This document shows positions 17,404 to 25,772 of a stretch of 64,000 nt of DNA, in pieces. How positions within the stretch are numbered: position 1 is the stretch's first letter; every line of letters starts with the position of its first letter. The position numbers and the translations under genes were made by a program. The DNA is taken from NCBI RefSeq assembly GCF_002993965.1, contig NZ_POST01000003.1, positions 183,368 through 247,367 of the forward strand. Direction: 5' to 3'. The notes beneath the pieces are model-generated. The model was not told the DNA's origin and did not search any database. It saw only the letters and a program-made list of their open reading frames with translations. This stretch comes from Apilactobacillus timberlakei. Lineage in GTDB: Bacteria > Bacillota > Bacilli > Lactobacillales > Lactobacillaceae.

Positions 17404-17757
17404 TTAAAAAAGTATATTCCCAATAAAAGCAGCCATTATTCCTAAAATAGCTGTTAAAACATAATAAGTCATCGATAGTATTTTGTTTTTTAAATTCATC
17501 TGAACAATTTCATTCATATATGTAGAAAAAGTAGTATATCCACCAATAATTGCGATAAATAAAACTGTCCAGAAACTGGTTTTAGGCAATTGTCCATTAA
17601 TTAATCCTAATATAAATGAGCCTGAAACATTAATAAATAGAGTAGCTATTGGAAAATTAATTTTGCTAAAGACATCTTTAAAAAATTTGGTTACTATAAA
17701 TCGAAGTACAGAACCAATTGCAGCGCCTATTCCTACTGTCAAAATGTTAAGTATCAT
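17404..17757 (-). CDS. crcB: Fluoride channel subunit FluC/CrcB (second copy)
   Basis: This 117-residue, four-helix membrane protein exports fluoride. The family motifs are present: GAAIGSVLRFIVTKF at the N-terminus, FINVSGSFILGL in helix 2 and GGYTTFSTYMNE in helix 3, which holds the polar-track and sodium-site residues. It overlaps the preceding crcB by 4 bases and is translationally coupled. Paired CrcB genes in Firmicutes encode two subunits thought to pair as dual-topology antiparallel partners. No fluoride riboswitch motif was seen upstream. Confidence 0.92.
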   Translation of the reverse strand: MILNILTVGIGAAIGSVLRFIVTKFFKDVFSKINFPIATLFINVSGSFILGLINGQLPKTSFWTVLFIAIIGGYTTFSTYMNEIVQMNLKNKILSMTYYVLTAILGIMAAFIGNILF

Positions 17758-18143
17758 TTACCTTCACCTCTATCTATAATCAAATTTCCTAATGAATTTC
17801 CTAAACTAGCAAATATTAAACCACCTAACAAACTAAATGATATATATAAAATACCTAGACCAATTTCATGATTCATTAACAGGCTGATACTATCAAAAGA
17901 AAATGTTGAAAAAGTAGTAAATCCTCCAATTAATCCCATACTAATTCCACTAATGAGTGCTTCAGAAAGTTCCATTATTTTTGGTAATAGTCCTGTTATA
18001 AAAGCTAATAAAAACGATCCAATAATATTTATAATCATCGTCGCAATAAAATGATTATTCCCAGATATAAACGTAAAATATCCCCGTAAAAGACCACCAA
18101 TAAATCCAAAAATAAAGATATAAATAACTTTACGCATAACCAA
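17754..18143 (-). CDS. crcB: Fluoride channel subunit FluC/CrcB (first copy)
   Basis: This is the promoter-proximal partner, 129 residues with four helices. GGLLRGYF, IINIIGSFLLAF and GGFTTFSTFSFDS match the channel family. The start is uncertain: a TTG at 18143 lies 6 bases behind AGAAG, while an ATG two codons later (18137) lies 12 bases behind it; I kept the TTG because of the spacing. An AT-rich inverted repeat lies just upstream. Confidence 0.9.
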   Translation of the reverse strand: MVMRKVIYIFIFGFIGGLLRGYFTFISGNNHFIATMIINIIGSFLLAFITGLLPKIMELSEALISGISMGLIGGFTTFSTFSFDSISLLMNHEIGLGILYISFSLLGGLIFASLGNSLGNLIIDRGEGK

Positions 18144-18169
18144 ATCGCACTTCTTTCATATTCAATATA

Positions 18170-18201
18170 ATAATATTTTATAACATATCATAAAATATTA
18201 T
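18170..18201 (-). repeat. Perfect 12-bp AT-only inverted repeat upstream of crcB
   Basis: ATAATATTTTAT and ATAAAATATTAT are separated by 8 bases, about 30 bases upstream of the crcB start. It could be a repressor site or a 5' untranslated hairpin. It does not match the conserved core of the fluoride riboswitch. Confidence 0.5.
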
Positions 18202-18337
18202 CCATTTCATACTATACCAATTCGCATTTTTCTTTTGACATTTATCCCTTCAATAACTATTATTATTAAAGTAGAGGCTAATACAATTAAAAGAATATTA
18301 TTAATATTATGAAAAATCACATAAGGAGTACTCATAT

Positions 18338-19210
18338 ATGCTACTTGGCAGCATTGAGGCGGGCGGCACTAAATTCGTTTGTGCTGTTGGTAACAACGAT
18401 TATCAAATTGTTGATAGTGTAGTAATAAAAACAACGACGCCTGAAGAAACATTTGAAAAAACAATTAACTTTTTTAAAAAATATGAAGATTTAGCAGCCT
18501 TAAGTATTTCATCTTTTGGCCCCATTGAAATCAGAAAAAAATCATCAAAATATGGTTATATAACCGATACTCCTAAAGAAGGATGGTCTAATGTTAACTT
18601 TCTAGGCACTATTAAAGATGCTTTTAACGTTCCAATATATTGGACAACTGATGTTAATGGATCTGTATATGGTGAATATATTAATTTTCAAAAAAATGGT
18701 AAAAATTTAGATTCAATTGTTTACTATACCATTGGCACTGGAGTTGGTGCTGGAATCATTATTAATGGAAAATTCATTGGTGATATGGGACATCCAGAAT
18801 TAGGACATGTAAAATTAAAGCGGCATGCTGATGATCTTAATTTTGCTGGTATTTGCCCTTACCATAAAGATTGTCTAGAAGGTTTAGTATCCGGCCCTAC
18901 TTTTGAAAAACGAGTTGGTAAAAAAGGACAAGATGTTCCATTAAGTAACCACGTTTGGGATATTATGGCCTATTATGTAGCACAAGCTGCTGTGCAAATG
19001 ACTTTAACTTTTCGTCCAGAAAAAATTATTTTCGGTGGCGGAGTAGTCAGCGAAACCTTTCTTAAAAAAGTCAGATTAGAATTTGAAAGATTGCTAAATG
19101 GATATATTACGATTGATGATGTTGACAATTATATTATTATGCCATTAATTGATGATAATGGCTCTGCAACTTATGGAAATTTTGCATTGGCATCATCATT
19201 AATAAATTAA
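18338..19210 (+). CDS. scrK: ROK-family fructokinase
   Basis: This 290-residue kinase phosphorylates fructose to fructose 6-phosphate with ATP. The N-terminal phosphate loop is GSIEAGGTKFVCAVG. The central segment GHPELGHVKL plus AGICPYHKDCLEGLVSGP carries the His and three Cys zinc ligands and the ROK signature. The pattern HxDCLEGL is typical of fructokinases rather than glucokinases. AAGGAG precedes the ATG. It lies upstream of mannitol dehydrogenase, so the two alternative fates of fructose, phosphorylation or reduction to mannitol, are encoded next to each other but separated by a terminator-like hairpin. Confidence 0.92.
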   Translation: MLLGSIEAGGTKFVCAVGNNDYQIVDSVVIKTTTPEETFEKTINFFKKYEDLAALSISSFGPIEIRKKSSKYGYITDTPKEGWSNVNFLGTIKDAFNVPIYWTTDVNGSVYGEYINFQKNGKNLDSIVYYTIGTGVGAGIIINGKFIGDMGHPELGHVKLKRHADDLNFAGICPYHKDCLEGLVSGPTFEKRVGKKGQDVPLSNHVWDIMAYYVAQAAVQMTLTFRPEKIIFGGGVVSETFLKKVRLEFERLLNGYITIDDVDNYIIMPLIDDNGSATYGNFALASSLIN

Positions 19211-19268
19211 AACTAAGTGCATTTATGCACAATATAATTTTTAATTAAAAAAATATACAAATAATTAA

Positions 19269-19330
19269 AAAATAAGTACAACTTGTAAACCCTTTCACAG
19301 CAAAGATTTACTTGATGTGCTTATTTTTTA
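19269..19330 (+). terminator. Long hairpin terminator with embedded cre-like site
   Basis: AAAATAAGTACA and TGTGCTTATTTT form the outer stem of a nested hairpin, followed by a T run. This ends the fructokinase transcript. The 5' inner part contains TGTAAACCCTTTCA (19284-19297), which matches the CcpA cre consensus at 13 of 14 positions; the central G is C. Catabolite control of the region is possible but unproven. Confidence 0.65.
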
Positions 19331-19405
19331 TGGATTATTTTTCAAGAAATTTTCTATAAAATGCTTTCTTTTTTTGAAAAATGAGTTATCATAATAGTTG
19401 TAAGA

Positions 19406-19437
19406 TTGTGAAATGATTAATTAATCATTTTGCACAA
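19406..19437 (+). promoter_or_regulatory. 20-bp perfect palindrome before mannitol dehydrogenase
   Basis: AAATGATTAATTAATCATTT (19411-19430) is a perfect palindrome. It is flanked by TTGTG on the left and CACAA on the right, which are Rex-type half-site sequences but spaced too far apart for one standard Rex operator. It lies 50 bases before the start codon and is probably an operator, or the start of the 5' untranslated region. Confidence 0.55.
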
Positions 19438-19480
19438 GAAATTAATAAACTTGAAATTCAATATGAAAGGATCTTGAATT

Positions 19481-20482
19481 ATGAAAGCATTAGTTTTAAC
19501 TGGTAAGAAACAATTAGAAATTCAAAATACTGAAAAACCTGAACCAAAGGCTAACGAAGTTGTTGTAAACGCTAAGTATGCTGGTATCTGTGGTACTGAC
19601 TACGCATTATACAATGGACTTCCAGGTTCAGCTCCAGCTGTACCTCCAATCGTTTTAGGACATGAAAACTCAGGTGTTATCTCAGCTGTTGGATCAGACG
19701 TTACTGATTACAAAGTTGGTGACCGTGTAACTGTTGACCCTAACATCTACTGTGGTAAATGTAAGTACTGTCGTACTGGCCGTCCTGAATTATGTGAAAA
19801 CTTATCAGCTGTTGGTGTTACTAGAAACGGTGGATTAGAAGAATACTTCACTGCCCCAACTCAAGTTGTTTACAAGTTACCTGAAAATGTTGATTTAAAA
19901 TCAGCTGCTACATGTGAACCAATTTCATGTGCCGTTCACGGTATGGACTTATTAAACATCAAACCTTACCAAAACGCTCTAGTTATTGGTGACGGTTTCA
20001 TGGGTCTAATCTTTGCTCAAATGCTAAAATCATACGGTGTTAAATCAGTTACTCTAACTGGTCGTCATGATGACAAACTTGCTGCTGAAAAAGAAAAGAC
20101 TGGTGTTGATAAGGTTATCAACACTACTAAAGAAAAGATTCCTTCAGAATACGATGTTGTTATCGAAGCTGTTGGTCAACCTGCTACTCAAGAACAAGCT
20201 GTTGAAGCAACTGTTAAGGGTGCTCAAGTATTAATGTTCGGTGTTGGTGCTCCTGACCAAAAATTCGAAATGAACACTTACGAAGTATTCCAAAAACAAT
20301 TAACTATCCAAGGTGCATTCATTAACCCTAACTCATTCGAAGATGCTATCGCATTACTACAAAGTAAAGATGTAGATGTTGCTGACATTATTGATAATGT
20401 TATCAGCCTAGAAGATGTTGAAGGCGTTCTAAACGGTACTTCAGACCTTAAAGGTAAATGTGTAGTTAAAGTTTCTGACTAA
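19481..20482 (+). CDS. mdh: Mannitol 2-dehydrogenase (zinc MDR family)
   Basis: This 333-residue enzyme reduces fructose to mannitol with NAD(P)H. It resembles the Leuconostoc mannitol dehydrogenase along its length, including the start KALVLTGKKQLEI and the segment MFGVGAPDQKFEMNTY. The catalytic zinc ligands are Cys37 and His61-Glu62, with Glu146 nearby; the structural zinc is held by Cys91, 94, 97 and 105 (YCGKCKYCRTGRPELC). The nucleotide loop is GDGFMG. Codon use is strongly biased, indicating high expression. In heterofermenters this enzyme disposes of NADH with fructose as acceptor. It heads a two-gene operon with a VOC protein. Confidence 0.94.
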   Translation: MKALVLTGKKQLEIQNTEKPEPKANEVVVNAKYAGICGTDYALYNGLPGSAPAVPPIVLGHENSGVISAVGSDVTDYKVGDRVTVDPNIYCGKCKYCRTGRPELCENLSAVGVTRNGGLEEYFTAPTQVVYKLPENVDLKSAATCEPISCAVHGMDLLNIKPYQNALVIGDGFMGLIFAQMLKSYGVKSVTLTGRHDDKLAAEKEKTGVDKVINTTKEKIPSEYDVVIEAVGQPATQEQAVEATVKGAQVLMFGVGAPDQKFEMNTYEVFQKQLTIQGAFINPNSFEDAIALLQSKDVDVADIIDNVISLEDVEGVLNGTSDLKGKCVVKVSD

Positions 20483-20501
20483 TTATTTGGAGGATAAAAT
20501 T

Positions 20502-20894
20502 ATGGCTTTAAACGATTACTTTGACGGATTACAACACGTTGGAATCCCTTCAAAAGATTTAGATAAGACAATTGAATTCTACAAAGCATTAGGCTTTGAA
20601 CAAGCTGGCGCATTCCATAATGGTGAAAATCGTTGTGCATTCATGAGATATGGTAATTTAACCATTGAAACATGGGAAGGCGATCCGGTTGCTATGGAAA
20701 ATGGTGCTATTAACCATCTTTCTATGAATTGTACTGATGTTGATAAAGCATTTGAAGCTGCTAAAGAACAAGGTTTCAATGTTTTAGATGACGAAATCCA
20801 ATCAATCCCTTCTTTCTGGGACAATGGTATTCGTTTCTTCAATATTCAAGGTCCTAATCATGAAAAAATTGAATTCTGCCAAATCATTAAATAA
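20502..20894 (+). CDS. VOC-family glyoxalase-like protein
   Basis: This 130-residue protein has a vicinal-oxygen-chelate fold: LQHVGIPSKDLDKTIEFYKALGF in the first module, then NLTIETWEG, INHLSMNCTDVDKAFEAA and a terminal HEKIEFCQI. The His, Glu, His, Glu ligand set of glyoxalase I is in place. The ATG follows TTGGAGGA. It begins 19 bases after mannitol dehydrogenase with no terminator between, so it is probably co-transcribed. A role in detoxifying reactive ketoaldehydes or in sugar handling is inference. Confidence 0.85.
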   Translation: MALNDYFDGLQHVGIPSKDLDKTIEFYKALGFEQAGAFHNGENRCAFMRYGNLTIETWEGDPVAMENGAINHLSMNCTDVDKAFEAAKEQGFNVLDDEIQSIPSFWDNGIRFFNIQGPNHEKIEFCQIIK

Positions 20895-20901
20895 GATTTG
20901 A

Positions 20902-20950
20902 TAGGATAAAAAAATAACCTCCCCTTTTGGGAGGTTATTTTTTTATCCTA
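20902..20950. terminator. Perfect 49-bp bidirectional terminator
   Basis: The arms from TAGGATAAAAAAATAACC inward to CCTCCC pair completely around a CTTTT loop. The hairpin has T runs in both directions, so it ends mdh-VOC on the + strand and the secreted protein gene on the - strand. Confidence 0.95.
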
Positions 20951-20951
20951 T

Positions 20952-21437
20952 TCATGAATGTGTTGCATACAATGGTGTTTTTTTAGCATTTTTCATTGCA
21001 TCTTTTTGGTTAAAATGAACATATTTACTGGAAACCCAACCTTTTTGGTTGAAGCCTTTTCCATATATATTTACATAATAAGAAACCGATTGACTAAAAC
21101 GAAGTTTTTGATGTTTAGTCACTTTATAAAATTTAGTATTCATATATTTTTTAGACACCTGAGCAGCATAGTTTGATGGATTATTCACAATAATTTTCTT
21201 TAAAGCGATTTTTTTGTGCTTATTGGTTGTTAAATATCCACTAGGCTTTAAAGTAACTTTTTCGTTGTCTAATTTAATTGTTCTCTTATAGTTTTTGGTT
21301 GAATGAAGCATTTTTTGTTGATGATTTTGTTCAACATGATTTTTATTTGAAGCAGAAACCAACTGATTACCAGATACAATTAATAAACCAATAATTAATC
21401 CACTCAATAAAAAGTTACGATAAATATTTTTGTTCAT
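20952..21437 (-). CDS. Secreted basic protein with SH3-like C-terminus, 161 aa
   Basis: An N-terminal signal peptide (hydrophobic core LLSGLIIGLLIVSG, likely cut after VSAS) is followed by a very lysine-rich exported protein. The C-terminal half contains tyrosine and GW residues (YYVNIYGKGFNQKGWVSSKYVHF), like the wall-associated SH3-type or surface-layer-associated domains of lactobacilli. No catalytic motif is seen. It follows the GH25 gene by 14 bases, so both are exported together and probably act at the wall. Confidence 0.72.
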   Translation of the reverse strand: MNKNIYRNFLLSGLIIGLLIVSGNQLVSASNKNHVEQNHQQKMLHSTKNYKRTIKLDNEKVTLKPSGYLTTNKHKKIALKKIIVNNPSNYAAQVSKKYMNTKFYKVTKHQKLRFSQSVSYYVNIYGKGFNQKGWVSSKYVHFNQKDAMKNAKKTPLYATHS

Positions 21438-21451
21438 AAAAAGACTTCCTT

Positions 21452-22378
21452 TTATTTATATATAGATACTGACTTCTTATTAGCAGTATATGTTGCTAAA
21501 TTTCCCTTAGCCATCACTCGATTATTTTTAATTTTAAATGACTTAATAGCTAGTATTTCCCCATATTTTGCTCTACGAATAACTTTACCATTAATATATA
21601 GGTTAACACCCTTTTTATTAATAACTTTCATATAATTCATATTTTTAATGTGGTAATAAAGATTTAAGTTAAGTTTCTTATTATTTTTTCTATATAATAA
21701 ATCATTTATTCTGCCCCCATAAGGTACAGTATTGCCATCCAGTTTCTGGTTTAAAGAAACGCTTGGATAAGCATCTGTATATTGCCATAGATCATATGTA
21801 TACGATGGATTAGGCATATATTTAGAATAAGAAGCTAACCAAATATTATTATATGCTTTTAAAGTATTTTTATTAAACATATCTAATGTACTTTTAGAAC
21901 CATAAAGAACAATTGGTTTTCCACCATTAATGGCTTTCATCTCACTAGCCCACGCTAAAGTGGAATAATCTGTATTATACTTAAAAGTTTTTTCAAAATC
22001 ATTTGCATAAAATAGCGCATTTTTGGCTAATCTATAAAGATTACGTGCTTCTTTCCTTGCTTGATATGAGTCATCGTATTCACTATATCCATAAACACCA
22101 TATTTAATATTGTAGCGATCCATTAATTTAACGTTATGTTCAAATTTTATATCTTTATAACTTCCATCTTGAACTCGCAAAATAACAAATTTAACTTCTT
22201 TTTTAAGATTTTTAGCCTGACTATCAGTTAAGTAACCTTGATATTGCGATATGTCATATGCAACCGGTGAATATCTTTGACCACTAGCATTTACATTCGT
22301 TTTACCAAAAAATACAAATAAAAACATACATAAAAACAAAGTTGAAATACAAACTAAAATTTTATTATTTTTATCCAT
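21452..22378 (-). CDS. Secreted GH25 muramidase-like protein
   Basis: After a signal peptide (residues 1 to about 31) comes a GH25 lysozyme domain: VAYDISQYQGYL holds the first catalytic Asp, VKFVILRVQDGS is strand 2, YGVYGYSE is strand 3, and LFYANDFEKTF replaces the usual DxE catalytic segment. IWLASYSKYMPNPSYTYDLWQYTD is the conserved end of the barrel. The last 80 residues form an SH3-like region. It would cut the peptidoglycan glycan chain or bind it, for remodelling or lysis. The DxE motif is preserved as Asp-Phe-Glu, so activity is likely but not certain. Confidence 0.85.
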   Translation of the reverse strand: MDKNNKILVCISTLFLCMFLFVFFGKTNVNASGQRYSPVAYDISQYQGYLTDSQAKNLKKEVKFVILRVQDGSYKDIKFEHNVKLMDRYNIKYGVYGYSEYDDSYQARKEARNLYRLAKNALFYANDFEKTFKYNTDYSTLAWASEMKAINGGKPIVLYGSKSTLDMFNKNTLKAYNNIWLASYSKYMPNPSYTYDLWQYTDAYPSVSLNQKLDGNTVPYGGRINDLLYRKNNKKLNLNLYYHIKNMNYMKVINKKGVNLYINGKVIRRAKYGEILAIKSFKIKNNRVMAKGNLATYTANKKSVSIYK

Positions 22379-22476
22379 AATTATTTACAACGTCCTTTTT
22401 AGTATTATTGGTAAGAAAGTATAACAAAAAAATAGCCTAAAAACCATTAAGATTCATTAGACTATTAATAACATAA

Positions 22477-23202
22477 TTATTTAATTGAAGTTGCCATTTT
22501 CAAAGCAGCTGTGGCATTAGGAGCTTTAACTTTATAAACAGAGTTGCCTTCTTGCCAGGTAACTGAACTTTCAGTATCACTTTCAATTTGGATATTACCT
22601 TTGCTTTGAGGAATAGGTAATGAGTTATTTTGGATAAATTTAACAGCTGATTTAGCATTTTTAACTGCTGTATCATCGCCATTTTGTATATTAGCATGTG
22701 ATACTAATGACCAATTACCAAAGTTAGTGCTTACATAAGCTTGACCAGCACCACGATCTTCATGCCCTTTGATATTATAACCTAAGTCTACTGAAGGTAA
22801 ACCATTAGTACTGTCACTGCTTTGATAATCTACTTGTTGACTAGCAGCACTTGAATTGCCATAAGTTTTCTTATTAAATGTTGCGCCATCAGTAGAATAT
22901 CTAACATTATAGTTGGCTTTATCACCACTAATTTTTGCTTGAGCTGAATTTTGTCTTGGTAATTTTTCGTTTCCTAATTTATTATCAGTATGACTTGAAC
23001 TAGCGGAATTGCTAGAATTTTCATCTGAAGATGATTTACTAGAACTTGCATCACTAGAACTAGAATTAGATGATTTTACACTTGAACTAGTTTCTTGTGA
23101 ACTACTTTTTGTTGATGATTTCTCTGAATTACCTTGTCCACAAGCAGTTAAAACTAATCCCAAAACGGCAATTGCAGGTACAACTTTCTTCCATGCTTTC
23201 AT
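22477..23202 (-). CDS. Serine-rich lipoprotein, 241 aa
   Basis: The signal sequence ends in the lipobox LVLTACGQG, so Cys21 should be lipidated. A stretch of about 50 residues dominated by Ser with Lys, Asp and Glu then forms a spacer that would span the wall. The globular C-terminal part (about residues 90-241) is beta-rich with repeated NYNVRYSTDG-like segments and shows no catalytic motif that I recognise. It is transcribed alone. A role in surface attachment or sensing is only a guess. Confidence 0.82.
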   Translation of the reverse strand: MKAWKKVVPAIAVLGLVLTACGQGNSEKSSTKSSSQETSSSVKSSNSSSSDASSSKSSSDENSSNSASSSHTDNKLGNEKLPRQNSAQAKISGDKANYNVRYSTDGATFNKKTYGNSSAASQQVDYQSSDSTNGLPSVDLGYNIKGHEDRGAGQAYVSTNFGNWSLVSHANIQNGDDTAVKNAKSAVKFIQNNSLPIPQSKGNIQIESDTESSVTWQEGNSVYKVKAPNATAALKMATSIK

Positions 23203-23282
23203 ATAAATTTAGCATCTCCTCGTAAAACTATTTCTTAAATTTAGTATAACAAATGTACACTTCAATTTGTTTAAAGTTTAGG

Positions 23283-24086
23283 TTAAATTCTTGTTACTTT
23301 ATCGTAAAGAACTGCAATAATATAAATGATTGTTTCAATTAAAGCAATAAAGAAACTGACTGGCAAGTTAGTAATAAAACTTAGATATAAACCTACCCAT
23401 GTTCCAATCAACGAAAATAAAAATGATAATAAAGTCATCCCCCAAATACTATGGACAAAGTATTTAGCTGATGATGCCGGAATAGTTAATAAAGCAAAAA
23501 TCAATAAAGAACCAACAATTTGTGCTGTAACACTAACTGTACAAGCTAACAATATCAAAAATACAATTGAAACAAAAGTGTTCGCTCTAGAATTAAAACT
23601 AGCTCCAATATCATCAAAAGAATTATATTTTAATTTGCGATAAATTAAAACAATCACTAAAATAATTAAGATACTTAGTGCAACTAAAGTTGTTACATTA
23701 TTCAAACTTATTCCCACAATGCTACCAAACAAAATATTAGTAGCATAACTCGATTGACTATTAGCTAGTGATAAGAATAAGATACCTAATCCAATAAATA
23801 GAACTGAAAATACACTTATTGATGATTCACGGCGGCTGACTTTCGAACCCACCGTTCCAATCATTAATGAACTCAATACTGTAAATATTAACATCCCAAT
23901 AATAGGATTGGTTCCTAAGAATACTCCAAATGAAGCTCCTGAGAAACTAATTTCAGATAAAGTATGGGTAAAGAATGCTGTTTTTCGGGCAACAACGAAT
24001 ACTCCCATCAATCCACATAAAACAGATATGAAAAAACTCGCAATAAACGCATATTGCATAAATGGATAACTAAACATATCTAACAT
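23283..24086 (-). CDS. Metal ABC transporter permease (ZnuB/AdcB/MntB family)
   Basis: The 267-residue membrane protein has about eight hydrophobic segments and belongs to the ABC-3 family. Typical stretches are MQYAFIASFFISVLCGLMGVFVV at the N-terminus, FFTHTLSEISFSGASFG and GSLLIFALLTIPASSAK. It is the last gene of a three-gene operon (binding protein, ATPase, permease) and starts 2 bases after the ATPase stop. It imports zinc or manganese. Confidence 0.92.
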   Translation of the reverse strand: MLDMFSYPFMQYAFIASFFISVLCGLMGVFVVARKTAFFTHTLSEISFSGASFGVFLGTNPIIGMLIFTVLSSLMIGTVGSKVSRRESSISVFSVLFIGLGILFLSLANSQSSYATNILFGSIVGISLNNVTTLVALSILIILVIVLIYRKLKYNSFDDIGASFNSRANTFVSIVFLILLACTVSVTAQIVGSLLIFALLTIPASSAKYFVHSIWGMTLLSFLFSLIGTWVGLYLSFITNLPVSFFIALIETIIYIIAVLYDKVTRI

Positions 24087-24088
24087 TA

Positions 24089-24754
24089 TTATTTTACCCC
24101 CTTTATTTTAGAAATGGTTCCTTGATGATTATAAATATTTAAATCATAGTCACCATAAGTTTGCACCAAGACTGGATCATGGGTAATAAAAACAACTGCA
24201 GTATGTGTTTTTTTGATAACTTGTTTAACCATATCTAGTAATAAAAATTTAGCTTCTTTATCTAAACTAGCGGTACTCTCATCCAAAATAAGTAATTTTG
24301 GTTCTGATACTAGCGCTTGTGCTAAGAAGACTCGCTGCTGTTCACCACCCGAACAATTACCTAATGGAGTTTTAGCTAAAGCTTCTAGATTAGTCATTTT
24401 AATAACTTTGCTTACTAATGCTTTTTCTCTTTTGCTTAGCCAAGGAATGATTGAATGTTGTAACCCTAGGCTAATAAAATCTTTTACGGTTAAAGGATAG
24501 TCATTATCGATATTTCTAAATTGTGGGACATATTGAAGTTGACTGCGCTTAAGATTAACTTTAACTGCATTGTTTTTATTGAAATTTTTTAAAATGGCTT
24601 TAACCATTGTTGTTTTACCAACACCATTTTCCCCTGTTACACAGGTTAAAGTAGCTGGTAAAATTTGAAATGATAAATTATTAATTAAGGTTCGATCTTG
24701 AACTGCAACATTTAAATTATTAACCGACAAAAGCGGTTGCTTATTTTCTTTCAT
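24089..24754 (-). CDS. Metal ABC transporter ATP-binding protein
   Basis: This 221-residue ABC ATPase has Walker A GENGVGKTT, a Q-loop in LQYVPQFRNID, signature CSGGEQQR, Walker B LLILDESTASLD and a switch histidine in VVFITHD. It is translationally coupled to the upstream binding protein, overlapping it by 14 bases. It energises the zinc/manganese importer. Confidence 0.94.
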   Translation of the reverse strand: MKENKQPLLSVNNLNVAVQDRTLINNLSFQILPATLTCVTGENGVGKTTMVKAILKNFNKNNAVKVNLKRSQLQYVPQFRNIDNDYPLTVKDFISLGLQHSIIPWLSKREKALVSKVIKMTNLEALAKTPLGNCSGGEQQRVFLAQALVSEPKLLILDESTASLDKEAKFLLLDMVKQVIKKTHTAVVFITHDPVLVQTYGDYDLNIYNHQGTISKIKGVK

Positions 24755-25640
24755 TTTGTATCCTCTCTACTTGTTGGTATTGTGAAAGCATCCATTTTTG
24801 ATAAGTTGTATTATTTGGCATTGTTTCAGTAACTTTGACTACTGGCACTTTATGCTTTTTGGCTAATTGCACCAGGTTATCGACGATGGAATCACTCGCC
24901 TGAGTGTTTTCAACAAAAAAAGCAATTTTATGATGAATAATATCTAGTTGTACTGATCTAATTTCATTGGGAGTAGGATCAGTTCCATTTTCAACCGCTT
25001 TAGAATATCCTCCATCTTTTACTTGATATCCCATTTCCTTTAATGAATAATCAAACACCGGTTCTGAAACATCAACCAATATTTTACTTTTATTAGATTT
25101 CAATTGTTTAATTTTGTGTTGAATTGGAGAAAAAGTGTTAATATATTTTCTTGCATTATGAAAATAGTATGTTTTATTAGCCGGATCTTTATTACTCAAT
25201 GTTTTAGCTATTTCATTAGTTAATTTGATCATTGTTTTGCTAAAGTACCAAACATGCGGATTATCGCCTGTTTTTTTATTAAGTAAATTGGCTCCAACAT
25301 TTAACAATTTCGTATGCTTCTTAGTATTTTGAGTTAATGGTTCAATCCAGGAATCATAACCCAATCCATTATAGATAACTACATTAGCATTCGAAATATT
25401 TTCAGCAACTTTAATTGTCGGTTGGTAGTCATGTGGATCAACATTGGAATTATTTATAATCGAGTTAACTTGGGCTTTACTTCCAGCAACCGCTCTAGCT
25501 GCCTGTCCATATATATCAGTTGAGGTGACAATTCTTATTTTATCGGAATGACTGGACTTATTATTACCACATCCATCCAAAACGATACTGACACAAAATA
25601 ATGTCATCGTAACATATAGTAAGTTCCGAAAACTTTTCAA
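24741..25640 (-). CDS. Metal ABC transporter substrate-binding lipoprotein
   Basis: This 299-residue ZnuA/AdcA/MntA-type protein has a lipobox ending LDGC. Likely metal ligands are the His of VDPHDYQP, the His of NPHVWYF, and acidic residues in VSEPVFDYS and FVENTQASD. The third position, usually His-x-Ala-Phe, is Ser-Glu-Pro-Val-Phe here, and no His-rich loop is present, so zinc versus manganese cannot be decided. It is the first gene of the operon. The divergent upstream gap carries two ATTGATA direct repeats 18 to 20 bases apart that could bind a metalloregulator. Confidence 0.9.
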   Translation of the reverse strand: MKSFRNLLYVTMTLFCVSIVLDGCGNNKSSHSDKIRIVTSTDIYGQAARAVAGSKAQVNSIINNSNVDPHDYQPTIKVAENISNANVVIYNGLGYDSWIEPLTQNTKKHTKLLNVGANLLNKKTGDNPHVWYFSKTMIKLTNEIAKTLSNKDPANKTYYFHNARKYINTFSPIQHKIKQLKSNKSKILVDVSEPVFDYSLKEMGYQVKDGGYSKAVENGTDPTPNEIRSVQLDIIHHKIAFFVENTQASDSIVDNLVQLAKKHKVPVVKVTETMPNNTTYQKWMLSQYQQVERIQNERK

Positions 25641-25772
25641 AGTTAGATACTCCTTATAATTTAAAATATAATTAATTGATAATTACACATAATTGATACA
25701 TAATTTTAACATATATATATTACAATTATTCTAATGAGGTTTTAGATTTAAATAGTATTCGAGGTAAATTAA

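Noticed and set aside
18144-18330. Possible fluoride riboswitch upstream of the crcB pair.
   Set aside because: None of the conserved fluoride-aptamer core is present; only an AT-rich inverted repeat is seen.
19211-19260. GTGCAT/ATGCAC hairpin after fructokinase considered a terminator.
   Set aside because: Stem is only six pairs and no solid T run follows; the larger hairpin at 19269-19330 is the better terminator.
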